A DNA stretch of 6,096 nucleotides from an uncultured Bacilli bacterium (lineage in GTDB: Bacteria; Bacillota_I; Bacilli_A; RF39; UBA660). The DNA is taken from assembly GCA_948687865.1 (NCBI GenBank), contig CAPQQE010000053.1, positions 1-6,096 on the forward strand, in the 5' to 3' direction. The translations under genes and the position numbers were made by a program. Positions 1 to 5,580 of the stretch are shown here, in pieces. The notes under the pieces were generated by a model. It was not told the origin of the DNA. It saw only the letters and a list, made by a program, of their open reading frames with translations, and did no database searches. Numbering within the stretch: position 1 is the first letter of the stretch; each line of letters begins with the position of its first letter.

Positions 1-40
1 AGAATATAAAAATATTAATATAATAAATTAATTTAAATAA

Positions 41-76
41 TTAACTAGTTTAAATATATAACTAGTTAATAACTAG
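41..76. repeat. Palindromic AACTAGTT cluster near the putative element end
   Basis: A 10-bp perfect inverted repeat is seen: TTAACTAGTT at 41-50 and AACTAGTTAA at 60-69, separated by 9 nt. Each arm contains the self-palindrome AACTAGTT (43-50 and 60-67, 17 bp apart). A third half copy, TAACTAG, lies at 70-76, directly before the ribosome site of the first small ORF. Such an array upstream of a serine recombinase operon could be an operator for the small-ORF promoter or part of a recombinase attachment site. The sequence does not decide between these, and no good -35/-10 pair is visible here. Confidence 0.5.
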
Positions 77-91
77 GAAGGAGTTTGATAA

Positions 92-175
92 ATGCAAATA
101 AAAAAATCAATAATAAATAATTTAAACATAAATTTAAATAGGTGGTTTAATAATGGAGGATGCCTATTTGACTAA
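92..175 (+). CDS. Small 27-aa ORF upstream of the recombinase, function unknown
   Basis: The ORF starts at ATG 92 with a strong ribosome site (AGGAAGGAG, 75-83) 8 nt upstream and ends at TAA 173-175. The product begins MQIKKSIINN and ends GGCLFD. It is Asn/Ile-rich with a basic N-terminus, and has no domain I recognise and no convincing membrane segment. The end of the ORF overlaps the start of the next small ORF by 23 nt in another frame, so the two may be translationally coupled. It may be a genuine small protein, for example a recombination accessory factor, or a leader peptide that exposes the downstream ribosome site. The support is the strong ribosome site and the overlap only; there is no homology evidence. 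Confidence 0.45.
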   Translation: MQIKKSIINNLNINLNRWFNNGGCLFD

Positions 176-254
176 CACTACATTTAAAGATCTTATTTTA
201 AAATATTTAATCGAAGAGATAATAAAAGAAGGAAAAGGAGATTCATCTAAATAA
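153..254 (+). CDS. Small 33-aa ORF upstream of the recombinase, function unknown
   Basis: The ORF starts at ATG 153 with an AGGTGG ribosome site (140-145) 7 nt upstream and ends at TAA 252-254. The product begins MEDAYLTNTTF. Its middle is rich in Leu, Ile, Lys and Glu and would form an amphipathic helix, and the tail is polar (GKGDSSK). It lies 78 nt before the recombinase gene and overlaps the 27-aa ORF. Its start resembles that of the recombinase: M-x-x-x-Y-L-T, then F after three residues, against MYNTYLTGVDF. Small proteins often precede large serine recombinases in clostridial elements. A role as recombinase partner or directionality factor is only an inference. Confidence 0.55.
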   Translation: MEDAYLTNTTFKDLILKYLIEEIIKEGKGDSSK

Positions 255-258
255 TGAT

Positions 259-312
259 TTGCAAATCTAATAAGATGATGCTATCATGGATGAGTCTTAA
301 TACCCGATTAAG
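259..312 (+). promoter_or_regulatory. Putative recombinase promoter with overlapping dyads
   Basis: A -35-like TTGCAA (259-264) and a -10-like TATCAT (282-287) are separated by exactly 17 nt and lie 45 nt before the recombinase start. The -10 sits inside a perfect dyad, ATGAT-GCT-ATCAT (275-287). A second dyad, CTTAAT-ACCCG-ATTAAG (296-312), covers the expected early transcript. These dyads could be binding sites for a repressor or for the recombinase, or leader hairpins. The ribosome site AGGAGG follows at 323-328. The promoter call rests on consensus matching only. Confidence 0.4.
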
Positions 313-332
313 TAAGAAGAAAAGGAGGATAA

Positions 333-1994
333 ATGTATAATACTTACTTAACTGGAGTAGATTTCAATGTTGGAATCTACATAAGATTATCTCAAGAAGA
401 TAAAGATAAAAAATATGAATCTGATAGTGAAAGTGTAATTAATCAAAAAGAATTATTAAGGAGTTTCGTAAAAAATAATAATTTTAACTTAGTTAAAGAA
501 TATGTTGATGATGGGTATTCTGGAACTGACTTTGAAAGACCTGGATTTCAAAAAATGTTAGAAGATATAAATGCCAAAAAAATAAATTGTGTCATAGTAA
601 AAGATTTATCAAGACTAGGTAGAGATCATGTAATGACAGGGTATTATATTGAAACATTTTTTCCTGAAAATAATATAAGATTTATTTCTATATTAGAATC
701 TTATGATAGTTTTAAAAATCAAGCTAGTAATGATTCGTCAACTTTTATAATTGCTTGTAATGATTATTATAGTAAGCAAAATTCGGTTAAAATTAGAAAT
801 GTATTAAACGAAAAAAGAAAAAATGGGAAATTTGTTGGAAGTTTGCCTTGTTTTGGGTATATGAGAGATCCAGAAGATAAAGGACATTTAATTCCAAATC
901 CGGAAACTGCATCCATTGTTAAAAATATATTTAAATGGAGAGCAGATGGAATTGGCCCTACTGAAATAGCAAATATACTTAATAAAGAAAAAATACCAAC
1001 ACCCAGTGGCTATAAAAAGACTAATTATTCATCAAGACTAATAGATAGAGATAGGTGGAATATTTCCACAGTAAAAAAGATTCTTTGCAATAGAATTTAT
1101 ACTGGTGATTTAGTTCAACATACTCAAACAAAAGTTAATTATAAATCTAAAAAGAAAATAACTTTAGATGAAAAGTTATGGATAATAGTTGAAAATACAC
1201 ATGAGGCATTAGTAGATAAAGATACTTTTAATTATGTTAATACTTTAAGAAAAAGAAATACTAGAAATTACAAAGTTAAAACCAATAGAGAAAAACGATT
1301 ACTAGAAGGAAAACTATTTTGTAAAGAATGTGGAAATAGACTAACAGTTCTTTATAGAAAAAAGTTGGATTATTGGAGTGTTAATTGTAATAGGTATTCA
1401 AGAGATCCAGTAAGAGGAAGGTGCTACTCACATTTTTACCCATATAATTATTTGGAAGAACAAATTTTAGAACAAATTAATAAATCAGTATCTAAATTAA
1501 TTAAACAGTTAGATATAAATGAATTAAATAATGAAGTTGTTAAAAACATTCATAAAGAAACAACTGATATTGATAAAGTTATTAAGGAATTACAAATTGA
1601 AAAAGATAGAATAACGAATAGATTAGCAACTCTGTATAATGATAGGTGTGATGGTGTAATTTCTGCAGATACATATAAAGTGTTAGCAAGTGAATCAGAA
1701 AGCAAACTAAAACAGATAAATGAAAGTATAGAAAATGAACAAGTAAAAAAATATAAAATTAAAAATAAAAGTAGTGTCTTACCAAATTATACAAAAAAGA
1801 TTAAGAAACTATTGGATTTAAACAAACCGAAAAAGGAATTAATAGATACATTAGTAGATAAAATAGTTATAGATAAAGATAGAAATATCACTATTAAATA
1901 TAAATACGATGTAGTACCAGAAGTAACTTTTAAATATGAAAACAGGAATTTAGCAAGAAATCCTTATGGTAGAAAAGGGAAAAATAATATATAA
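333..1994 (+). CDS. Large serine recombinase, TnpX/TndX type (transposon integrase/excisionase)
   Basis: This site-specific recombinase cuts and rejoins DNA through a serine-DNA intermediate to excise and insert its element through a circular form. The N-terminal resolvase domain (about 12-155) has the catalytic motif YIRLSQED with Ser20 as nucleophile and Arg18 beside it, and the DLSRLGRD motif with Arg94 and Arg97. A recombinase DNA-binding domain follows (about 173-300; GYMRDPED, then ILCNRIYTGDL). A zinc ribbon has Cys330, Cys333, Cys352 and Cys364. A Lys/Glu-rich coiled-coil stretch (about 370-475) and a DUF4368-like tail complete it. At 553 aa it is full-length for the family, with all key residues present. 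The ATG at 333 has AGGAGG 4 nt upstream. Order with the downstream tnpV resembles Tn4451. Family assignment is firm; the exact element is not. Confidence 0.95.
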   Translation: MYNTYLTGVDFNVGIYIRLSQEDKDKKYESDSESVINQKELLRSFVKNNNFNLVKEYVDDGYSGTDFERPGFQKMLEDINAKKINCVIVKDLSRLGRDHVMTGYYIETFFPENNIRFISILESYDSFKNQASNDSSTFIIACNDYYSKQNSVKIRNVLNEKRKNGKFVGSLPCFGYMRDPEDKGHLIPNPETASIVKNIFKWRADGIGPTEIANILNKEKIPTPSGYKKTNYSSRLIDRDRWNISTVKKILCNRIYTGDLVQHTQTKVNYKSKKKITLDEKLWIIVENTHEALVDKDTFNYVNTLRKRNTRNYKVKTNREKRLLEGKLFCKECGNRLTVLYRKKLDYWSVNCNRYSRDPVRGRCYSHFYPYNYLEEQILEQINKSVSKLIKQLDINELNNEVVKNIHKETTDIDKVIKELQIEKDRITNRLATLYNDRCDGVISADTYKVLASESESKLKQINESIENEQVKKYKIKNKSSVLPNYTKKIKKLLDLNKPKKELIDTLVDKIVIDKDRNITIKYKYDVVPEVTFKYENRNLARNPYGRKGKNNI

Positions 1995-2024
1995 TATAAG
2001 TAACTAAATGAGAGGTACAAGATT

Positions 2025-2423
2025 ATGGAGAATAAAATTACTTTTTATAAATTAAATGGTGAAATTAATAGTGAAGAACTATTAAATGAGGAATCTTTAA
2101 GAAATACTAATGGAATGATGCTAAAATGTTATATGAAAAATGGAACAGAAGAAATAGGATTTGCTGATCCATATCGGACCCATGATAATGATTTTGATGA
2201 TTTGATTCATGATTATATTAATCTTTGGACATGGGATAGCTTAGATGAAGAAAAACATGAATTAATAGGTGATGATGGCTCAAAATACAATCAAACATTT
2301 AAAAAAGTAAATATTAAAGATATAATTCGTATTGAAGCAATACTTCATTCTAATCCAAGATGGGGTGGAAGACTAACAAATAGCTTTGATTATTTTGTAT
2401 CTCGTTTTACTAATAATAAATAA
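2025..2423 (+). CDS. Conserved-looking 132-aa protein of unknown function between recombinase and tnpV
   Basis: I do not recognise a named family. The ATG has a ribosome site (AGAGGT, 2011-2016) 8 nt upstream and lies 30 nt after the recombinase stop, so it is probably in the same transcript. The 132-aa product is acidic, soluble and without signal or membrane segments. A central hydrophobic pattern (MMLKCYMKNGTEEIGFADP, about 31-49) followed by an acidic, Trp-containing stretch (LWTWDSLDEE, about 67-76) and then VNIKDIIRIEAI (about 95-106) could be a small beta-barrel (SH3/Sm-like) fold split by an insertion. That is an inference from pattern only. Its position suggests an accessory protein of the element. 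The AbiE-like operator copy begins 4 nt after its stop codon. Confidence 0.8.
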   Translation: MENKITFYKLNGEINSEELLNEESLRNTNGMMLKCYMKNGTEEIGFADPYRTHDNDFDDLIHDYINLWTWDSLDEEKHELIGDDGSKYNQTFKKVNIKDIIRIEAILHSNPRWGGRLTNSFDYFVSRFTNNK

Positions 2424-2427
2424 TAAA

Positions 2428-2473
2428 TTTACTTTTGTACCACAAAATGATGTATTGTTGGTACAAGAGTAAA
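2428..2473. promoter_or_regulatory. Second copy of the abiEi-type operator (15-bp inverted repeat)
   Basis: Arms TTTACTTTTGTACCA (2428-2442) and TGGTACAAGAGTAAA (2459-2473) are complementary at 14 of 15 positions around a 16-nt spacer. The whole 46-bp stretch aligns without gaps to the abiEi promoter/operator at 3181-3226 with 37 identities by my count. This includes the -35-like TTTACT and the central CAAAATG. The -10 position reads TGTATT (2451-2456) against TATAAT in the abiEi copy, so promoter strength here is doubtful. It lies 4 nt after one stop codon and 112 nt before tnpV. It is probably a binding site for AbiEi or a related winged-helix regulator. No U-tract follows, so it is not a standard terminator. 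Confidence 0.65.
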
Positions 2474-2501
2474 AAATAATATATTACTAATGGTAAATAA
2501 A

Positions 2502-2522
2502 CCCACGAGGTGGCGATAGCCA
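2502..2522 (+). promoter_or_regulatory. GC-rich leader upstream of tnpV with two overlapping small hairpins
   Basis: In otherwise very AT-rich DNA, a GC-rich block holds two hairpins that share bases and so exclude each other: CCAC-GAG-GTGG (2503-2513) and TGGC-GATA-GCCA (2511-2522). A 9-codon ORF with no ribosome site (ATG 2490 to TAG 2519, MVNKPTRWR) runs through it. It may be a leader controlling tnpV or a remnant of other sequence. The evidence is local pairing only. Confidence 0.3.
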
Positions 2523-2585
2523 AAGTGTAACAAAATATGTATAACAATTAAAGCCGAATAAATAGTTAGAAACGAGAGAAATGTT

Positions 2586-2945
2586 ATGAATATTAGTTAC
2601 ACTAGAGTTGGTGATTATTTATTACCAGATTTAATATTAAAAGAAGGAAAACAATATAGTATAGAAAAATATGGATTACTAAAATTAAGATATTTAAAAG
2701 AGTATAATAAAGGATTATATACTGAATTGTTAATGAAAGAACAATTAAATAATTATCTATATGATGTTCAAAATTTAGTAAATGATAAGATAAATGAGTT
2801 AATTATTTCATTTTCTGAAAAGGAAAATGTTAATGAAAAACTTAAAAATGATAATCAAATATTATGGGTAGGGCTTATGAATAATATAAAAAATCGAGCT
2901 GAAGAAATAGTTATAAAGGATTATATTTACACAAATTTAGTATAA
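2586..2945 (+). CDS. tnpV: TnpV-family transposon protein
   Basis: The 119-aa product has the recognisable TnpV layout. The start is ISYTRVGDYLLPDL. A KYG..K.RYLKEY segment follows (about 28-40), then a helix ending in LLMKEQLNNYLYDV (about 48-61). The signature tail has ENVNEKLKNDNQ and WVGLMNNIKNRAEEIV (about 94-109). Length is usual for the family. The ATG has only a weak ribosome site (GAGAGA, 2574-2579). TnpV is encoded beside the large serine recombinase in Tn4451-like elements. Its biochemical role is not established as far as I know; an accessory or regulatory role in transposition is an inference. Together with the recombinase it marks this region as a Tn4451-type module. A terminator follows its stop codon. 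Confidence 0.9.
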   Translation: MNISYTRVGDYLLPDLILKEGKQYSIEKYGLLKLRYLKEYNKGLYTELLMKEQLNNYLYDVQNLVNDKINELIISFSEKENVNEKLKNDNQILWVGLMNNIKNRAEEIVIKDYIYTNLV

Positions 2946-2963
2946 ATTTTCATTTTAAATTTT

Positions 2964-3017
2964 AAAAACTTTGTTTAATTTTTCGTGATTAAATGAAGTT
3001 TTTTTGATGTTTTTTTA
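2964..3017 (+). terminator. Rho-independent terminator after tnpV
   Basis: A 16-bp stem pairs 2964-2979 with 2988-3003 around the 8-nt loop TTTTCGTG. The only non-Watson-Crick pairs are one U-G and one G-U, which suits an RNA stem in the + direction. The 3' arm runs into a T-rich tail (TTTTT at 3001-3005, then TTTTTTT after GATG). The stem is AT-rich but long. It separates the transposon module from the abiE cargo. Confidence 0.7.
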
Positions 3018-3066
3018 GTAAAAAATTATTATTTCTAAAAGTATGACTTCAATAAAAATTAAATTA

Positions 3067-3132
3067 TTGTCCTAGCCAGCACTGAAAACTTACTCCCGCA
3101 AGGTTTTCTATTGTGAGATAATTCCCAAACCC
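3067..3132 (-). repeat. Inverted structured repeat, left copy flanking abiE
   Basis: Read on the - strand, this stretch aligns with 4670-4739 on the + strand. Shared blocks are GGG-x-TTGGGAAT, GAAAA, TTG-y-GGGAG, TTTTCA and GCTA. It folds as hairpin 1, TGGGA-ATTA-TCTCA (3127 to 3114, one G-U pair), and hairpin 2, GAAAAC/GTTTTC (3108-3103 with 3089-3084) with inner TT/AA pairs and loop GCGGGAGT. The G-U pair in hairpin 1 becomes an A-C mismatch on the + strand, which favours the - strand as the functional RNA. No ORF with a ribosome site follows it leftward, so this may be an orphan copy. The family is unknown to me. Confidence 0.6.
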
Positions 3133-3180
3133 TTTAAATTTTTATAAAAAATTATTTTTTGACAAATTGATAAATCTGTA

Positions 3181-3226
3181 TTTACTTTTGTTCGGCAAAA
3201 TGTTATAATGTATGTACAAAAGTAAA
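3181..3226 (+). promoter_or_regulatory. abiE promoter bracketed by an inverted-repeat operator
   Basis: The -35-like TTTACT (3181-3186) and perfect -10 TATAAT (3204-3209) are spaced by 17 nt. A perfect 11-bp inverted repeat, TTTACTTTTGT (3181-3191) and ACAAAAGTAAA (3216-3226), places one arm on the -35 and the other at the predicted transcription start. AbiEi antitoxins are known to repress their own operon by binding inverted repeats in the promoter, so this is the expected AbiEi operator. The ribosome site AAGGTGA (3227-3233) follows immediately. Confidence 0.75.
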
Positions 3227-3237
3227 AAGGTGATTTT

Positions 3238-3825
3238 ATGAATAATGAGAAAAGATTAATAGAATATTTAGAAAAGAATAACGGTTATATTACTACTGCG
3301 GAATTACTAGGACTTAATATTTATAAATCTCAAATTCAATTTTATATTGATAAAAGTATTATAGAAAAAGTTAGTCATGGCTTATATATGGATACGAAGA
3401 TTCTTAAAGATGAATATTTTATTTTACAAAAGAAGTATCCTTTAGCAGTATTTTCATATAATACAGCATTACACATTTTAAATCTTACTAATAAGACACC
3501 ATCTGAAATTGATATAACGGTGCCAAGAAATAAAAGGGTTAGAGGAAATTATAACGTTCATTATGTTTCAGACAAGTATTATGATATCGGGATAATCGAA
3601 GCTCTAAGCCCAAATGGTAATCCTGTAAAAGTATATAATGCGGAAAGATGTATTTGTGATATGTTAAGAACTGAAGGAGAATTTGATTTGGAACTTCAAA
3701 ATAGAGTTTTAGATTATTACTTTCATAGCAAAGATAAAAATCTTGATAAATTATTAGAATATGCTGAAATATTTAATATATATGAGAAAGTTAATACAAT
3801 TGTGGAGGTAATGATGAGATGGTAG
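3238..3825 (+). CDS. abiEi: AbiEi antitoxin / autorepressor
   Basis: This is the antitoxin and transcriptional repressor of an AbiE type IV toxin-antitoxin system, which can act in phage abortive infection. The N-terminal winged helix-turn-helix (about 1-50) shows the family pattern: GYITTAELLGLNI, a second helix, then IIEKVSHGLYM. The C-terminal antitoxin domain (about 55-195) includes FSYNTALHILNLT, IDITVPRNKR and VKVYNAERCICDMLR. At 195 aa it is complete. The ATG at 3238 follows AAGGTGA by 4 nt. Its last codons overlap the toxin start by 7 nt, the usual arrangement for coupled expression. The inverted repeat across its promoter fits autoregulation, and a second matching site near 2428 suggests a further target. 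Confidence 0.92.
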   Translation: MNNEKRLIEYLEKNNGYITTAELLGLNIYKSQIQFYIDKSIIEKVSHGLYMDTKILKDEYFILQKKYPLAVFSYNTALHILNLTNKTPSEIDITVPRNKRVRGNYNVHYVSDKYYDIGIIEALSPNGNPVKVYNAERCICDMLRTEGEFDLELQNRVLDYYFHSKDKNLDKLLEYAEIFNIYEKVNTIVEVMMRW

Positions 3826-4670
3826 AAGAAGTAATCAAATTAAAGGCAAAAGAACTTGAATATAAGTATAATTTAAATTATTATGAATCATTACAAAGAT
3901 TTATGTTTGAAAGAATATTGGAAAGAATATCCGTTTCAAAATATCAAGATAATTTTATACTAAAAGGCGGATTATTACTTGCTGCAATGTTTGGCGTAGA
4001 AAACAGAACAACAAAAGATATGGACACTACAATTACTGGTATAGATATTTCAAAAGATAAAATGGTAAATGTTTTAAATGAGATATTATCTATTGATTTA
4101 AATGATGGAGTTAAATTTGATATTGTAAGTATTACTGATATAAGAGAAGAAGATGAGTATGGGGGAAATAAATATCATATTACTGGTAGAGTAAATAGTA
4201 CTAAAGTGAATTTAGAAATTGATATATCAACTGGAGACAAAGTAACACCAAAAGAATTGAAGTTTAAATATCCTTTATTATTTGAAGATAGAAGTATTTT
4301 AATCAATAGCTATAATATTGAAACTATACTAGCTGAAAAAATAGAAACTGTTTTAAGACGTGGAAAGTATAATAGTAGAATGAAAGATTATTATGACATA
4401 TATTTCTTTTTAACAAAGCTAAGAAATGAAATTGATATAAATATATTCAAAGATGCAATTGATAATACTTTTACTAAAAGAGATTCTTTTGAATACTTAA
4501 ATGATTATAGCGAAATTATTAAATCAATCATTGATAGTGATAGAATAAAAACAAACTGGAAATCTTACTCCAAGAAGAATAGCTATGCAAATAATCTAGA
4601 ATTAAATCAAATAATGTTTTTATTAAATGATTTTCTAAAAGAATTGAATTTAGAATTAGTAATAGCTTAG
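3819..4670 (+). CDS. abiEii: AbiEii toxin, nucleotidyltransferase-like
   Basis: This is the toxin of the AbiE pair, a DNA polymerase beta-type nucleotidyltransferase. Related toxins (MenT) add nucleotides to tRNA acceptor ends and block translation; that activity is known for relatives, not shown here. Seen in the sequence are ILKGGLLL (Gly50, Gly51), then RTTKDMDT with Asp67 and Asp69 as metal ligands, and LEIDIS (Asp135) as the likely third acid. The conserved LAEKIETVLRRG (171-182) and SRMKDYYDIY (Lys189, Asp190, Asp193) follow. All key residues are intact and the 283-aa length is normal. The ATG lies within the end of abiEi, with GGAGG at 3804-3808. The stop codon touches the right inverted repeat. 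Confidence 0.93.
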   Translation: MVEEVIKLKAKELEYKYNLNYYESLQRFMFERILERISVSKYQDNFILKGGLLLAAMFGVENRTTKDMDTTITGIDISKDKMVNVLNEILSIDLNDGVKFDIVSITDIREEDEYGGNKYHITGRVNSTKVNLEIDISTGDKVTPKELKFKYPLLFEDRSILINSYNIETILAEKIETVLRRGKYNSRMKDYYDIYFFLTKLRNEIDINIFKDAIDNTFTKRDSFEYLNDYSEIIKSIIDSDRIKTNWKSYSKKNSYANNLELNQIMFLLNDFLKELNLELVIA

Positions 4671-4739
4671 GGATTGGGAATGTTCCCATAAAATGTGAAA
4701 AGTACTTGTGGGAGGAACTTTTCAATACTTGCTAAGCAA
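4670..4739 (+). repeat. Inverted structured repeat, right copy, in the fic leader
   Basis: This is the partner of the - strand copy at 3067-3132. It starts at the last base of the abiEii stop codon and ends just before the fic ribosome site. Hairpin 1 is TGGGA-ATGT-TCCCA (4675-4688). Hairpin 2 pairs GAAAAG (4697-4702) with CTTTTC (4718-4723), with a TAC bulge, inner TT/AA pairs and the 8-nt loop GTGGGAGG. Against the left copy the closing pair of hairpin 2 changes from C-G to G-C, a compensatory change. The position suggests an RNA element in the 5' leader of fic, perhaps controlling fic or the downstream ATPase. It matches no RNA family I recognise. Confidence 0.6.
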
Positions 4740-4752
4740 AGAAGGTGAAGTA

Positions 4753-5580
4753 ATGAATGAACAATTTTTAGACTCTGAAGTCAATGAATATATAGAAATA
4801 AAGAATGATAAATCTGATTTAGAATCAAAATGGGAACTGGCAATAGGCTTACAACAAGTGGATAATCTAATACCTTCTGAATATATGAAAGATTTAGTAA
4901 AGGCAAATTTTAAAAATGAAATATCACTTGATGAATTAGAAAATAAGTTAAAGAAATACTATGATGATTTAAATGATAACTATGATAGAGATGAGTATGA
5001 ATGTGATTTTGTATCATTAAGAATTATGCAAATATTACAAAATGATATGTTTTATTTAACGATAGATTTTTATAAATATGTTCATTACTTTTTATTTAAA
5101 GACGTCTATAAGTTTGCTGGGAAATTTAGAGAAGTTAATATCTCGAAAAGTGAAGCAATATTGAATGGTGATACAGTAGTATATTGTGACTATAATCGAA
5201 TTAAAGATTATCTTATTTATGATTTTTCTGATGAAAGACAAGAAGATTATAGTAAATTAAACGCATCAGATAAAATAATAAGTATATCTAGTTTTACTTC
5301 TTGTGTTTGGCAAGTACATCCTTTTATGGAAGGTAATATTCGTACAACAGCAATATTTATGATTAAGTATTTAAAGGAATTAGGTTATAATATTAATTAT
5401 TCTTTATTTAAAGACAATTCAAAATACTTTAGGAATGCATTAGTTAGAAGTAATTATAGTAATAATAACTTAAGTATAAAAGAAGATAATAGTTACTTAA
5501 TTAAGTTTTATGAAAATTTAGTATTAGGAAAAAATAATAATTTAAGATTAGAAGAAATAAACGTAGGAGGTAGTAAATAA
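4753..5580 (+). CDS. fic: Fic-domain protein with variant active-site motif
   Basis: Fic proteins usually transfer AMP or another phosphate-containing group from a nucleotide to a target protein. The 275-aa product has a helical N-terminal region (about 20-75; SKWELAIGLQQVDNL, then FKNEISLDELENKL) of the kind that precedes many Fic domains and recalls VbhA-type antitoxin helices. The Fic core follows (about 80-265), with DVYKFAGKFREVNIS as the flap region and the active-site loop HPFMEGNIRTTA at 189-200. His189, Glu193, Gly194, Asn195 and Arg197 are present. The canonical Gly before Arg is Ile196, and the second Arg is Ala200. No clear inhibitory (S/T)xxxE(G/N) motif was found. ATG 4753 is preferred because AAGGTGA lies 4 nt upstream; a GTG at 4708 falls in the hairpin loop. 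The target is unknown. Confidence 0.85.
   Translation: MNEQFLDSEVNEYIEIKNDKSDLESKWELAIGLQQVDNLIPSEYMKDLVKANFKNEISLDELENKLKKYYDDLNDNYDRDEYECDFVSLRIMQILQNDMFYLTIDFYKYVHYFLFKDVYKFAGKFREVNISKSEAILNGDTVVYCDYNRIKDYLIYDFSDERQEDYSKLNASDKIISISSFTSCVWQVHPFMEGNIRTTAIFMIKYLKELGYNINYSLFKDNSKYFRNALVRSNYSNNNLSIKEDNSYLIKFYENLVLGKNNNLRLEEINVGGSK

Noticed and set aside
2428..2480. Strong hairpin after the 132-aa gene as a Rho-independent terminator
   Set aside because: The right arm is followed by AAAAAATAAT and not a U-tract. The match to the abiEi promoter/operator explains it better.
3159..3164. Perfect TTGACA as the -35 of the abiE promoter
   Set aside because: It is 39 nt from TATAAT, too far. TTTACT at 3181-3186 has the correct 17-nt spacing. 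A weak second promoter using TTTACT as its -10 cannot be excluded.
4681..4694. TAAAAT at 4689-4694 as the -10 of a fic promoter
   Set aside because: No acceptable -35 lies about 17 nt upstream, and the bases follow directly on hairpin 1 of the repeat. Read-through from abiE is simpler.
4528..4725. Reverse-strand ORF of 65 codons
   Set aside because: It is antisense to the end of abiEii and the structured repeat, has no recognisable domain and no good ribosome site.
4708..4752. Upstream GTG start that would add 15 residues to the Fic protein
   Set aside because: It lies in the loop of the conserved hairpin with no ribosome site before it. ATG 4753 has AAGGTGA at a suitable distance, and the left inverted copy of this stretch is not coding.
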